DNA from: Pseudomonas sp. HR96
Lineage (GTDB): Bacteria; Pseudomonadota; Gammaproteobacteria; Pseudomonadales; Pseudomonadaceae
Direction: 5' to 3'
Assembly: GCF_034059295.1 (NCBI RefSeq)
Contig: NZ_CP139142.1
Span: 1 to 64,000 of the forward strand
DNA length: 64,000 bases
The notes beneath the pieces are model-generated. The model was given only the letters and a program-made list of their open reading frames with translations, was not told where the DNA came from and did not search any database. The position numbers and the translations under genes are program-made. This document shows, one piece after another, positions 26,616 to 35,860 of this stretch; within the stretch, counting starts at the first letter, position 1, and each line of letters opens with the position of its first letter.

Positions 26616-26984
26616 TTAGGAGTTTAATCGTGACTTGAGAAGCGGGTGTACATGCGCAAAAAGGATATCTAGCGTCCATGGCTTGGCCATGAAGACAGCG
26701 TGCTCAGGCAGGACGTCGCTTGGCAGCCGGTTGCCTGACATGACGATAATAGGCAGTTGAGGCCAGCGCTCCGCGACGATGTGCGCAAGCTGGATGCCAT
26801 CCAGATATCCAGGCATGCGAATGTCTGTCAGTACTAGATTGACCGCAGCGCACCGCTCAAGCTCCACCAATGCCAGATCTGCGTTAGGGCAGGCAATCAC
26901 TCGCGCTCCAAGCATGGAAAGTGCGTCGGCCACCACCTCACGTAAGGTGCTGTCGTCTTCGACAAGGAGAATGATAGGGGGCAC
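26616..26984 (-). CDS. Stand-alone response regulator (122 aa)
   Basis: Single CheY-like receiver: IILLVEDDSTLREVVADALS (acidic pocket at 9-10), Asp about 56 in LVLTDIRMPGYLDG, Ser/Thr in IVMSGNR, Lys in FMAKPWTLD. No output domain, typical of shuttle receivers in hybrid kinase relays. It is only distantly related to the family F receivers. It leads a same-strand run: receiver, family A protein, 102-aa hypothetical, multi-PAS kinase. Confidence 0.88.
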   Translation of the reverse strand: MPPIILLVEDDSTLREVVADALSMLGARVIACPNADLALVELERCAAVNLVLTDIRMPGYLDGIQLAHIVAERWPQLPIIVMSGNRLPSDVLPEHAVFMAKPWTLDILFAHVHPLLKSRLNS

Positions 26985-26999
26985 AGATCCGGCCTAATA

Positions 27000-27294
27000 C
27001 TGATTCGATATGACCGATAGAACGGTGAGCCTGAGATTTGTTTCATCTTTGCCGACACATTGCCGACGAAGCGCGAGCTTAACATATCGCCACTTGCGTC
27101 CAGGCCGTTCACCGCTGTGGCTGTGCTCAATCAAGTAAGGCGAACGACACCGAACAAACCATCCAGGAATCTCTTGATTCAGCCCAATCCATTGGTCGGG
27201 ACGAGAGCGGCAGGGCTTCTCGGGGAGTTCCTTGACTTCTAGCGCAGTTGTAACCTATTGCGGCTATTTGCCACACTCACTTTAGGTACTTCAT
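27000..27294. other. Divergent intergenic stretch
   Basis: Separates the receiver (minus) from the PAS kinase (plus); presumably holds both promoters. No clear boxes. Confidence 0.4.
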
Positions 27295-29393
27295 TTGTCC
27301 TTGCACGATCTTTCAGCTCAAGTCACCAGCCTGCGCAATGAAGTGGCGCAGCTCCAAGAGCAGCTTTCCCGGAGCCAGCAGCACAACCGACTTGTTCTCG
27401 ACAGCGCCTTCGACTATGCCGTCATCACCGCTGACGCTTCGGGACGGATCACCGACTGGAGTGAGGGCGCCTTTTTGATCTTCGGCTGGAATAAGGAAGA
27501 GATGCTCGGCCAGTCCCTGCAGCAGATCTTCACCCCTGAAGACCGCGCCGATGGTGTGCCCGAGCGAGAAATCGGCGGCGCCGTTAGTCGAGGTCGTGCG
27601 GACGATGATCGCTGGCACTTGCGCGCCGATGGCCAGCGCTTCTGGGCCAGCGGCGTATGATGCCGATGCTGCAGGACGGCCACCTGATCGGCGTCATCAA
27701 GATCTTGCGCGACATCACCGATCGGATCGAAACCGAAAAGCGTACTCTCCGCGCCGTGCAGCAGCTTCATGACCAGTTTCAGGAAATTGCAGACACGATC
27801 CCACAACTGGTCTGGATTTCCGATATGCAGGGGCAGGACCTGTATTTCAATCGCCAATGGCTGACGTTCAGCGGGCGCTCGCATGAGCAACTTACCGGCA
27901 ATGCCTGGCAGACGCTGATTCCCCAGGTGACGCGCGAGCGAGTTGCACGAGAACGCGCTCAAGCCATCCAGAACCTGTCCGCTTGGGAGGATACCTTTCA
28001 GATGCACGACGGTAACGGCCAAGAGCACTGGTTTCTGTGCCGCGCCCTGCCGATACGCAATGACGCCGGACAGATTGTTCGCTGGTTTTCCACCTGTACC
28101 GATGTGGATGCCATGCATAAGCAATCCAGCCGCTATGAGCAGGATGCCATCGAACTCAGAGACGACGTCCGACTCAGGAATATCGAACTGAGTACCTCGC
28201 AGGGTGAGCTGAAAAAGTCTCGCGAAGGGCAGGCTGCGGCTGAAGACCAGGTCCGGCAGCTGCAGAAAATGGAAGCCGTGGGGCAACTTACCGGCGGTAT
28301 TGCCCACGACTTCAACAACATGCTGACCATCGTGGTGGGTGGTCTGCACCTGCTCAAGACCCGCCTGGCCCGCGGGGAACAGCAGGTCGAGCAATTCATC
28401 GAGCTAGCCCTGGATGGGACGACTCGGGCTACCCAGTTGACCCACCGTCTGCTGGCCTTTTCTCGCCAAATGCCGTTGTCGCCGGAGCCGGTTGACCTCA
28501 ACGGTCTGGTGACCGGCATGTCCGACATGTTGCAACGCACCCTGGGCAGCAACATCAAGCTGGAGTTTGTCCGCCATGCCGGTCTGTGGCCGGTCTTTGC
28601 CGATTTCGGCAGTCTGGAACAGGCGCTGCTCAATTTGTGCTTCAATGCGCGAGATGCCATGAGCGACGGCGGCCGCATCACGGTGGAAACCGGGAACGCG
28701 TACGTGGACGACAGCTATGCCAGCCAGGAGCAGATCGAGGCGGGCGAATATGCCATGGTGGCGGTCAGCGATACCGGTGACGGAATACCGCCGGAGGTGC
28801 TAGCCCGGGTTTTCGAACCTTATTTCACCACCAAAGACGTTGGCAAAGGCACTGGCCTAGGTCTGGCCCAGGTATACGGTTTTGCCAAGCAGTCGCGAGG
28901 CCACATCAAGCTTTATTCCGAATTGGGCTTCGGGACTTCCGCCAAGGTCTATCTCCCTCGTTACCTGGGTGACGCGCAACCATCCGAACGCCTGGTCCTC
29001 CAGGACGATCATCTCCCGCGGGCAACGGAGCACGAATGCGTGCTGGTGGTGGAAGATGACCTCAAGGTGCGAATGATTACCCTCGAATTGCTGCGTGAGC
29101 TGGGTTACCAGCTGCTGGAGGCGGGATCGGGGAAGGCTGCGCTGCAGATCCTGGACGAACACCCCGAGGTCACTGTGCTGTTTACCGATGTGGTCATGCC
29201 CGAAATGACGGGCAAACAGCTGGCCGACAAGGTCAACGACTCAAAGCCGCGCTTGCCGGTGCTTTACACGACGGGCTATACCCGCAACGCCATCGTGCAC
29301 AACGGCATGCTGGATCGAGGCGTGGCTCTATTGCCAAAGCCCTTCACCTTGCGTGAGCTGGCCCTGAAGCTCCGTCAGGTCTTGGATCGGTGA
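27295..29393 (+). pseudogene. PAS hybrid histidine kinase split by one frameshift
   Basis: A TTG start (SLHDLSAQVTSLRNEVAQL) opens a coiled coil and PAS1 (DSAFDYAVITADASGRITDW, RFWASG) to a TGA at 27660. The rest of PAS1 (MMPMLQDGHLIGVIKILRDI), PAS2 (ADTIPQLVWISDMQGQDLYF), HisKA ([14 protein letters not shown]), HATPase (GKGTGLGLAQVYGFAKQSRG) and receiver (LFTDVVMPEMTG, LLPKPF) are open from ATG 27657 to 29393. The stop and start overlap as ATGA within GGCGTATGATG, where a lost base explains the break. It may be dead, may make a 578-residue kinase lacking most of PAS1 by reinitiation, or may be a sequencing error. Fragments of paralogues lie at 893-997 and 10240-10476. Confidence 0.85.
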
Positions 29394-29403
29394 AACACTT
29401 ATT

Positions 29404-29423
29404 CATGCCCAGGGATGGGCATG
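29404..29423. repeat. Perfect inverted repeat after the kinase
   Basis: CATGCCCAGGGATGGGCATG: arms of 8 bases with a 4-base loop, 11 bases after the kinase stop; no T-run, so a weak terminator or mRNA 3' structure. Confidence 0.55.
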
Positions 29424-29439
29424 TGAGGTCGGAGAAGGG

Positions 29440-29667
29440 TCATTCGGACGGCAAGCCAAGTTCATTGATGGCTTGTCGCAAATTCATCAGATCACGTAGC
29501 GGATATTGCGTATCCGCCCCTCGAGCGGCGCAGCCCGGATAGTGAATGAACGGTTTACGGGCCTGCCACTCCCGCAACAGTGCTCCGCATTGCCTGCAGC
29601 GCAAAAGGCCATTTTCCACAATCCATAATCGTTGCCACCGCTCAAGGGGCAGGTAAGGAATGCTCAT
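29440..29667 (-). CDS. Small CxxC protein, family B (75 aa), intact
   Basis: MSIPYLPLERWQRLWIVENG, LLRCRQCGALLREWQARKPF, IHYPGCAARGADTQYPLRDL. The CxxC plus a later His and Cys (C25, C28, H41, C45) form a plausible zinc knuckle. Relatives: 56046-56270 (intact), 57700-57915, 15941-16192 and 14670-14843 (broken). Start 29667 chosen because all relatives start (M)(S/T)(I/V)PYLPL. Not recognised as a known family. It is convergent with the frameshifted hybrid kinase. Confidence 0.68.
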   Translation of the reverse strand: MSIPYLPLERWQRLWIVENGLLRCRQCGALLREWQARKPFIHYPGCAARGADTQYPLRDLMNLRQAINELGLPSE

Positions 29668-29935
29668 GAGGGTACCTGTGGCATTGATAGTCCAAAAACG
29701 AAGAGCCAAGAATGGGTAAATGGGGAAAGATTTCTCTCAAATCCTATGGCTAAGCGAATCACGGCAAAGCGAACCAGTTCGCTCCCTCGACACTAATCTG
29801 CAGTGTCCTGTCCCGCCCTGTCTCTTCCCGATCTGAACTGCTATCGGATCATGGAGTTCACTGTAGAGTCCGTCGAACCCTGCCCGGGCCCGAGCCACAG
29901 GACCTCCTAAGTGCAGGATTTGGTTCTCGCTACCG

Positions 29936-30157
29936 TCACAGCGAGGACACCGGTTTCACCAAGTGCACAGACAAGTATGCGTGGCCGATCAACGTAAGCG
30001 TCAGCGTTGTGCGTTCCTTGATGCTTTCGTTCGACAAAAGCGCCAGGCCTCGTTCATGCAAGACGAGTGAAGCGGCAAAATCAAAAGTATCGACAATACA
30101 CGGCTTATCTAATTCCAGGGTGCTCAAGAGGGAAAACTCGCAGTAGGTCAACTTCAT
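29936..30157 (-). CDS. Hypothetical protein (73 aa)
   Basis: ATG 30157 gives MKLTYCEFSLLSTLELDKPC, then VDTFDFAASLVLHERGLALL, ending HAYLSVHLVKPVSSL. Coherent hydrophobic/polar alternation suggests a small folded protein but no family is recognised and the ribosome binding site is poor. Low certainty. Confidence 0.4.
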   Translation of the reverse strand: MKLTYCEFSLLSTLELDKPCIVDTFDFAASLVLHERGLALLSNESIKERTTLTLTLIGHAYLSVHLVKPVSSL

Positions 30158-30454
30158 GGCAAACGGACATTTAAAGGTAAGTGGCCAGTTGACACATATT
30201 TGTCGATTTTGTTCAGATCGCACATGCAACTTAAAATTTGCGTTACTTATATTTGAGCGCTAAAAGACGCGTGGCTCCATTTGCCCCTATGACAAACACG
30301 CTCTGTGGGTTGCCGAAGGCCTTGGCATCTGCGTGACGCGGTCCAAGCCCGAGCTGTTTATTGAACGGATGATGCCGCCTCAGGTTCTGATGTCTTGTCA
30401 GTGCAAGATGATGGGCGCTGCCGGGGAACCGAGCAAACAGCGAGGAAGGAGAAT

Positions 30455-30640
30455 ATGCTGATATTGGTTCGAAATGTTGGGGAAAAAATAATGATCGGCG
30501 ATGAGGTCCTCGTCTCGGTGAGCGGGGTCAAAGGAACCCAGGTGGCAATTGGCGTACAGGCATCTGTCAACATCTCGATTCACCGACAGGAAGTGTTTGA
30601 TCGCATTGCCAGAAAGCGAAAACTGGCACGAGATTGTTAG
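30455..30640 (+). CDS. rsmA: CsrA/RsmA family post-transcriptional regulator (61 aa)
   Basis: RNA-binding dimer that blocks translation at GGA motifs and steers the switch between motility and sessile or virulence states. The sequence [52 protein letters not shown] spans the five beta strands and helix; key residues L4 and the Arg of HRxE (here HRQE) are kept. The usual R/K at position 6-7 is kept, but the APK-E-V loop is replaced by QASVNIS, so it is a divergent accessory copy. ATG 30455 is set by the CsrA start (MLIL) and AGGAAGGAGAAT; that leader holds two GGA motifs, hinting at self-control. Accessory RsmA copies are known on P. syringae plasmids. Confidence 0.93.
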   Translation: MLILVRNVGEKIMIGDEVLVSVSGVKGTQVAIGVQASVNISIHRQEVFDRIARKRKLARDC

Positions 30641-30776
30641 GCCTGTCGTATGACATTGGTAGGATTGGACGATGGGGTCCATCGCTGGCGGGCCGGCGAG
30701 AAGCCGGCTGACGTCATAGGATGTTTGCAGTGCTTCGTTGGAGCCTCATCTGGGTGTCAATACAGTTCCAGGAAAA

Positions 30777-31058
30777 ATGCAGATGGTGTCCGACTTTATT
30801 GAAAGTACGGAAGTGATCAATCGTGTCCGTGAGGCACATCCAACGCTCGATGTTCAAACAGAGCCGTGCAGCGATGCGGTTATCTACCGCTTTTCGCACC
30901 CCACCTTGGGTCTATCCTTGAAGTGTACGATTCATTTGATGGTCAGACTCGCCCCCACTTCGGATGAGGCCGTATATCTGCATCTTGAGTCCGATGCCAA
31001 CAAGGCGATACAGGCTGCCATACAGACATTCAAGAAATGGCAGAGCTTAGGGCGATGA
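30777..31058 (+). CDS. Hypothetical protein (93 aa)
   Basis: ATG 30777 follows CCAGGAAAA, a good ribosome binding site, and is preferred to an upstream TTG. MQMVSDFIESTEVINRVREA, HPTLDVQTEPCSDAVIYRFS, LSLKCTIHLMVRL, LHLESDANKAIQAAIQTFKK. Alternating beta/alpha pattern; no family recognised. It is 137 bases after rsmA on the same strand. Confidence 0.55.
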   Translation: MQMVSDFIESTEVINRVREAHPTLDVQTEPCSDAVIYRFSHPTLGLSLKCTIHLMVRLAPTSDEAVYLHLESDANKAIQAAIQTFKKWQSLGR

Positions 31059-31273
31059 CTGCCATACCACCCCTGATCGTCCTCTGGAGTAAAATAACTA
31101 AAGAAGAGAAAAACCCTGGAGGAGCTGTTGCCCGGCTATGCAGACAGGACGCAGGGTGGGCACCCGTGCAAAACCTGCCTCTAAAAGTTATTTATTGCGA
31201 GCAAAATAAACCTGTGCAATATTTTAGCTCGATACGTCTGATATCTGAACTGAGTGACGCGGAAGAAGGCATA

Positions 31274-31585
31274 ATGCCATCAATCCAACTCGTCTCATTT
31301 TTGAACTCCATGAACAACTACGACTCCAGACACCTTCGTCTCCTTGACCTGATCAGCCTCAACCGGTGGGCTGAAATGGATACCGAGGACCTGTATGAGT
31401 TGAAGGTACTTGTCGCATGCAAGTATGTGCGCGTGGACATGCGCGTTGGAAAAATACCTTCGATCCATCTTAATCCAGAAGGGCATCATTATCACCACAG
31501 GCTTTCAGCCATGGCAGCACGCCGGCGTCCCAATAGTGCAAGTAGCTGTGTCGAAGCAATCGCTCAAGCTTACTCGAGCGGTTGA
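31274..31585 (+). CDS. Hypothetical protein (103 aa)
   Basis: ATG 31274 follows GAAGAAGGCATA. The product includes LLDLISLNRWAEMDTEDLYE and LKVLVACKYVRVDMRVGKIP, a helix-turn-helix-wing-like arrangement, with a basic His-rich tail. DNA binding is only a guess. The frame is open upstream to 31037 but that part looks non-coding. Confidence 0.45.
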   Translation: MPSIQLVSFLNSMNNYDSRHLRLLDLISLNRWAEMDTEDLYELKVLVACKYVRVDMRVGKIPSIHLNPEGHHYHHRLSAMAARRRPNSASSCVEAIAQAYSSG

Positions 31586-32056
31586 ATTATAGATTGCTGG
31601 GCTAGGTCGGCTTTTTTCTTTAACTCACAAAAATCCGCACACGTAGTTTTCGGTCGGTGAAAGCTTTTGCGGTCATTTCGATAAATTTCAGAGTGTGTAG
31701 GCCTCAGGCGACTGAGACAGTGCCTGGGTATCCTCAAGCGCGTTGTGCCACTCCAATAATATTTGTGTGCGACGATCTGGAGGTGATTCGGACATTTACA
31801 TCTCTTGGGAACAGTCCCTACTTAGCAATTGGCCACGCATCAGCAACAGATCTACGGGCTTCTATAGCCCGTAAAAAAAATATTTCATAAATAAAAATGT
31901 CTCAGCGGGCTGTTTGTCGGTATTGCAATTCCCGTCTCAGATTTAACCTCCACTCATGTCAATCCGTTTTTGCCTAACGGAAACTCCCACGGAATATATC
32001 AATTATAGATCGAGAAAAGCTAAGCCCAAGTGCTAAACCCGCTCATCCCCACCTTC
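31586..32056. other. Intergenic stretch, AT-richer, no gene seen
   Basis: One small hairpin (ACGGGCTTCTATAGCCCGT near 31856-31874) is followed by an A-run; no coding signal on either strand. Confidence 0.45.
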
Positions 32057-32308
32057 CTACGAAGAGTCCCACATAGGTAATATCTTCAATTCGGCATGGG
32101 AGCCTTTGAGGCTCAGCTCATTGACCGCATAAAGCACGATCATGCGAAACTGTGACTAATTGTGGATCTCGCTACCAACCAACCGCCGCTGGGCAAAAGC
32201 TGGAATCGAGGGGTCATACAGCAGCAGCGATGCATCATCTCCTGCAAGGTTGAGCTTGTGCTTGATCTGTGGGTCTAGGCTACTGAGGGCTTCTTCCAAT
32301 GTGGCCAT
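32057..32308 (-). pseudogene. Family C protein with internal stop
   Basis: ATG 32308 follows GTAGGAGGAAAT. MATLEEALSSLDPQIKHKLN ... VGSEIHN, TAG, SQFRMIVLYAVNELSLKGSH and AELKILPMWDSS. Same frame on both sides of the stop, so a single substitution broke it. Family C signature retained. Confidence 0.7.
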
Positions 32309-32559
32309 ATTTCCTCCTACGTCTAGCGAGTATTAATCCTGCACGTCGCTCGCAAAGCAAGGAAGGATAAATATGAAAAAATGGATGGTGCAAGATAGTA
32401 TCCAGACGACCTATCCCACACATGATGATGGATCCGAAGCCTTCAAATGATCATAGCCGCCGCTTAGAGACCTGCTCATAAAAGTGCTTAGACAGAAGTC
32501 GGAATTACTAGTGATAAAAACCGTTATCGAGCCTTTTCAGCCCGTCGCGTCTGACCTCC

Positions 32560-32842
32560 AGACGCAGACCCTTGCATTCGATTCCTTCACCGGTCGCCCC
32601 ACTACGCGTCTTTCCTCGGGACTGCCAGACTCCGTATATGCATCATAGGTTGCCGGTGTCCTAGCCCTGCGCGCGAGCTATCATTCGCAGCCAGCGAGCA
32701 GCATTACTAATTCTGCATCGGCTATGTGCAGGCGCTGCAGGATGCCCAAGTGGTCGACAGCCGGCTGTGCCGCTTCATGCTTTTGCAGCCTCAGCACGTC
32801 TGGTTGCACATGCGGACGACGTCCGGTAACCGTCGAGAGTAA
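32560..32842 (+). pseudogene. Family A protein, stops and a frameshift
   Basis: SGLPDSVYAS, TAG, VAGVLALRASYH, a frame change, EQHY, TAA, FCIGYVQALQDAQVVDSRLC, RFMLLQPQHVWLHMRTTSGN. Clear relative of 14274-14555, dead by three lesions. Confidence 0.7.
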
Positions 32843-32869
32843 TCTCTGTGGCGGCCAAATGAATAGACG

Positions 32870-32895
32870 AAAAAAACTCCGCCTAAGCGGGGGCT
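32870..32895 (-). terminator. Terminator of the bacteriophytochrome operon
   Basis: On the minus strand CCGCTTAGGCGG followed by AGTTTTTT, about 100 bases after the stop of the hybrid kinase at 32992. Confidence 0.7.
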
Positions 32896-32991
32896 TGAAG
32901 AAGGCAAACAGACGCACCCATTCCCATGACGCAGCAATGGTAAACAGATGACTAGGGGGCAGCTGGAAAAGATCAAATAATTTTCGTTTGC

Positions 32992-35370
32992 CTAGAACAC
33001 AACGGCTTGGGACATCAGATTACTAATCTTAGCCTGCAGTTCCTGCTCGCTGAAAGGTTTCTGGATCACGATCGCATCGGCCATGCCCAGCGAAGTGATG
33101 TCGGCATACCCCGTGATGAACAGTACCGGCAGGTGGGGGAAAACAGGCTCGAACACCTTGACCATTTCTGTCCCGGACATGCCTGGCATCGCATAGTCAG
33201 TAATTACCAGATCGATCTCGAAACTCAGCATCCTGATCGCGTCTGCGCCGCTGCTGGCCTGAATCACCGTGTGGCCCAGCGACTCCAGCGTCAGGGCACT
33301 CAACGCCCGAACTGCATCATCATCGTCCACCAAGAGAATGGTCAGATCGCGTGACGGTGCCGGTTGAGCATTTGTGGGAAGCTCATCCGTTAGGCTTTGG
33401 TTACTGGTTATGCGAGGCAGATAAACGGTGACCGTTGTGCCTTCGCCGACGGTCGATTCGATAGCCACCCCACCACCTGACTGTTTGGCGAAGCCAAACA
33501 CCTGAGCCAGTCCCAGGCCTGAGCCCTTGCCCACAGCCTTGGTGGTAAAGAACGGCTCGAAGACCTTTTTGAGAACCTCAGGCGGCATGCCGCTTCCGGT
33601 ATCAGTGACACTGACCGCCACGTAGCTGCCAGGCTCCGGATTTTCCGTACGTACAGGCGAAGCCTCGACCACTTCGTTACGGGTGGCGACGGTGAGCATT
33701 CCCCCCGACCCCATGGCATCGCGGGCATTGATGGCCAGGTTGAGAATGATCATTTCAGTCTGCGTGGGGTCGGCTGATGCGGTCCACAGATCCTCTGCCA
33801 GAACCGTCTCAAGCCACACACTGGGTCCCAAGGCCTTGACCAGCAAGCCTTGCATCCCGGTCAGGGTTTGATTGAGGTCCACTGGCACCGGATCAAGGCG
33901 CTGTTTGCGAGAAAACGACAACAGCTGTGCTGTGAGTCTGGCACCGCGCTCTCCAGCGCCCTGGATGTTATCCAGGCGAGATGCAACCTTGGCCAGGTCT
34001 CCGCGCTCGCAGGCTTTTCTGGCCAGCGTGGTGCCGCTAAGAATCACCGTCAACAAGTTGTTGAAGTCGTGAGCGATGCCGGCAGTCAACTGGCCCACCA
34101 CCTCCAGTCTCTGCATCTGCTGAAGTGTTGCCTCGATCTGCTCACGCTCGCGAATCTGCTCCAGCAAGCGCTCGTTGAGCGCCTGCATGGCCTGCGAGGC
34201 CTGACGCTCTTCGGTGATGTCCCGCACTGCGGCATACATCAACTCGGCCTCGGGAACGATCGTCCAGGAGAGCCAGCGGTATTGTCCATTGACGTGTCGC
34301 AGCCGATTCACGAAACGTGTGGAAACGTTGCCCTGGGCAAGACCGTGAGTTTCGCGGATGGTGGCGTCTAGGTCTTCAGGGTGGATCAGCTCCCACAGAC
34401 GCATGCGTTCCATCTCTGCCCTAGACCAGCCCAAGGTGGCCTTCCAAGCGGGGTTGAACGCCACAGGCGTCATGTCAAAACGCAGGACGGCCAGCAGCTC
34501 CTTGGACAACTCCCAGGTACGATCGCGCTCACGGGTTCTTTGCTCGACTCGCTCACCCAAGGCCTCGTTGTGCATTTCCAAGGCCCGACTAGCCTGCTTG
34601 CGTTCAGTGACGTCCTGGATAACACCAGAAAAGCGGATACATCGGCCGTCCTTGAACATAGATCGGCCATTGGAGTAAATCCATTTGGTCCGGTCGCCAG
34701 GCAGCACGATTCGATATTCAGCGGTAAAGCTGGACTCGGCCTGAAGCGCTCGGTCAACCTTAGCGCTGAGGGCTTTGAGATCATCGGGATGGGTTCGGTC
34801 AAGTGCCTGTTCAAGATCCAGCGCAGTGTTCGGGGGCAGTTCGTACAGCGCCTTGCTACGTTCATCCCAGATCACTTGCATCGTTGTCAGGTTGAGCTCC
34901 CACACCCCCATGTCGGCCGCTTCGATGGCCAGACGCGCCCGGGCTTCCACCTCTTCCAAAGCCAGTTCAGCTTTGACTCGACGCTCTCGTTCCTGGACTT
35001 CAGTTACCGCACGCCTGAGGGTCTTGGGCAGCAGCTTCAGGTTCTGCTTGAGTACGTAGTCACTTGCCCCGCGGCGAAGCGCCTCGGCCGCCGGCTGGTC
35101 GCCCAACATACCCGAGAGGAAGATGAAAGGTGTCGCCGGCGCCATTTCCTGGGCGACATCGAAGACCTCCATGCCCGATGAAGACGGCAAGAGGTAATCG
35201 CACAAAATGGCATCGAACTTCTGGCGCTCGAGCGCCATTTTTGCCCCGTGATGATCGTGCACCACCACAGGCTTAATCACCAATCCATTAGCTTCCAAGG
35301 TCAACAGCGTCAGCTCTACGTCGTTGACGCTGTCCTCGATGAGCAACAATTTGATGGGCGTTTGCAGCAT
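32992..35370 (-). CDS. Receiver-PAS-PAS-kinase-receiver hybrid (792 aa)
   Basis: Last gene of the bphP operon. An N-terminal receiver (Asp58 in [11 protein letters not shown]) is followed by PAS1 (about 150-270), PAS2 (about 290-400), HisKA with His434 ([16 protein letters not shown]), HATPase ([30 protein letters not shown]) and a C-terminal receiver with Asp725 ([13 protein letters not shown]). A receiver at each end suits it to accept phosphate from an upstream kinase and pass it on. It starts 28 bases after the single-receiver gene. The phytochrome-to-receiver-to-hybrid flow is inferred from order, which resembles the P. syringae bphP2 locus. Confidence 0.93.
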   Translation of the reverse strand: MLQTPIKLLLIEDSVNDVELTLLTLEANGLVIKPVVVHDHHGAKMALERQKFDAILCDYLLPSSSGMEVFDVAQEMAPATPFIFLSGMLGDQPAAEALRRGASDYVLKQNLKLLPKTLRRAVTEVQERERRVKAELALEEVEARARLAIEAADMGVWELNLTTMQVIWDERSKALYELPPNTALDLEQALDRTHPDDLKALSAKVDRALQAESSFTAEYRIVLPGDRTKWIYSNGRSMFKDGRCIRFSGVIQDVTERKQASRALEMHNEALGERVEQRTRERDRTWELSKELLAVLRFDMTPVAFNPAWKATLGWSRAEMERMRLWELIHPEDLDATIRETHGLAQGNVSTRFVNRLRHVNGQYRWLSWTIVPEAELMYAAVRDITEERQASQAMQALNERLLEQIREREQIEATLQQMQRLEVVGQLTAGIAHDFNNLLTVILSGTTLARKACERGDLAKVASRLDNIQGAGERGARLTAQLLSFSRKQRLDPVPVDLNQTLTGMQGLLVKALGPSVWLETVLAEDLWTASADPTQTEMIILNLAINARDAMGSGGMLTVATRNEVVEASPVRTENPEPGSYVAVSVTDTGSGMPPEVLKKVFEPFFTTKAVGKGSGLGLAQVFGFAKQSGGGVAIESTVGEGTTVTVYLPRITSNQSLTDELPTNAQPAPSRDLTILLVDDDDAVRALSALTLESLGHTVIQASSGADAIRMLSFEIDLVITDYAMPGMSGTEMVKVFEPVFPHLPVLFITGYADITSLGMADAIVIQKPFSEQELQAKISNLMSQAVVF

Positions 35371-35398
35371 GAAAACCAGGCACTCAGAAGATAGGTGT

Positions 35399-35860
35399 TT
35401 AAACCGGTTTGATCGGCGTACGCCGAATTGACCCTGGAGGAGGCTCGTTCAAAATGGCCCAGAAAACGCCCAAGCCGCTGATGGCTCCAACGAACTCCTT
35501 GAATACGACCGGTTTGACCACGTAAGCATTCACTCCTAATTGATAGGCGCGATGAAGATCCGTTTCTTCACGAGAGGTAGTCAGCATCACCACAGGGATG
35601 CTGCGCAGCGACTCGTCGCGCTTGAGGGTCTCGAGTACCTCCAGGCCATCGATTCTGGGTAGCTTGAGGTCAAGCAGCAGCACCGCCGGATTGCCCTTTT
35701 CCCGTTCGGCATGTTCGCCGCGGCAGTACAGGTAATCCAACGCTTCTACACCATCGCGTACTACCACCACTTCATTGGCCAGCTGGGTGCGCTCCAGGGC
35801 AACAAGGGCCAGCTCCAAGTCATGGGGATTGTCTTCCACCAGCAGGATCGGTTTCAGCAT
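35399..35860 (-). CDS. Rcp1-like response regulator of the bacteriophytochrome (153 aa)
   Basis: Single receiver of the Rcp1/phytochrome-associated class: ILLVEDNPHDLELALVALER, the typical VRDGVEALDYLYCRGE, phospho-acceptor Asp64 in VLLLDLKLPRIDG, MLTTSREETDL, Lys in YVVKPVVFKEF. Length and the YL.CRG insertion mark the class that pairs with phytochromes. It overlaps the end of bphP by 7 bases, so translation is coupled. A Pro-rich C-terminal tail (EPPPGSIRRTPIKPV) is unusual but short. Confidence 0.93.
   Translation of the reverse strand: MLKPILLVEDNPHDLELALVALERTQLANEVVVVRDGVEALDYLYCRGEHAEREKGNPAVLLLDLKLPRIDGLEVLETLKRDESLRSIPVVMLTTSREETDLHRAYQLGVNAYVVKPVVFKEFVGAISGLGVFWAILNEPPPGSIRRTPIKPV

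Noticed and set aside
31850..31885. Hairpin ACGGGC...AGCCCGT followed by an A-run as a terminator
   Set aside because: The run is of A on the plus strand and precedes the hairpin on the minus strand, so it is not a Rho-independent terminator in either direction.
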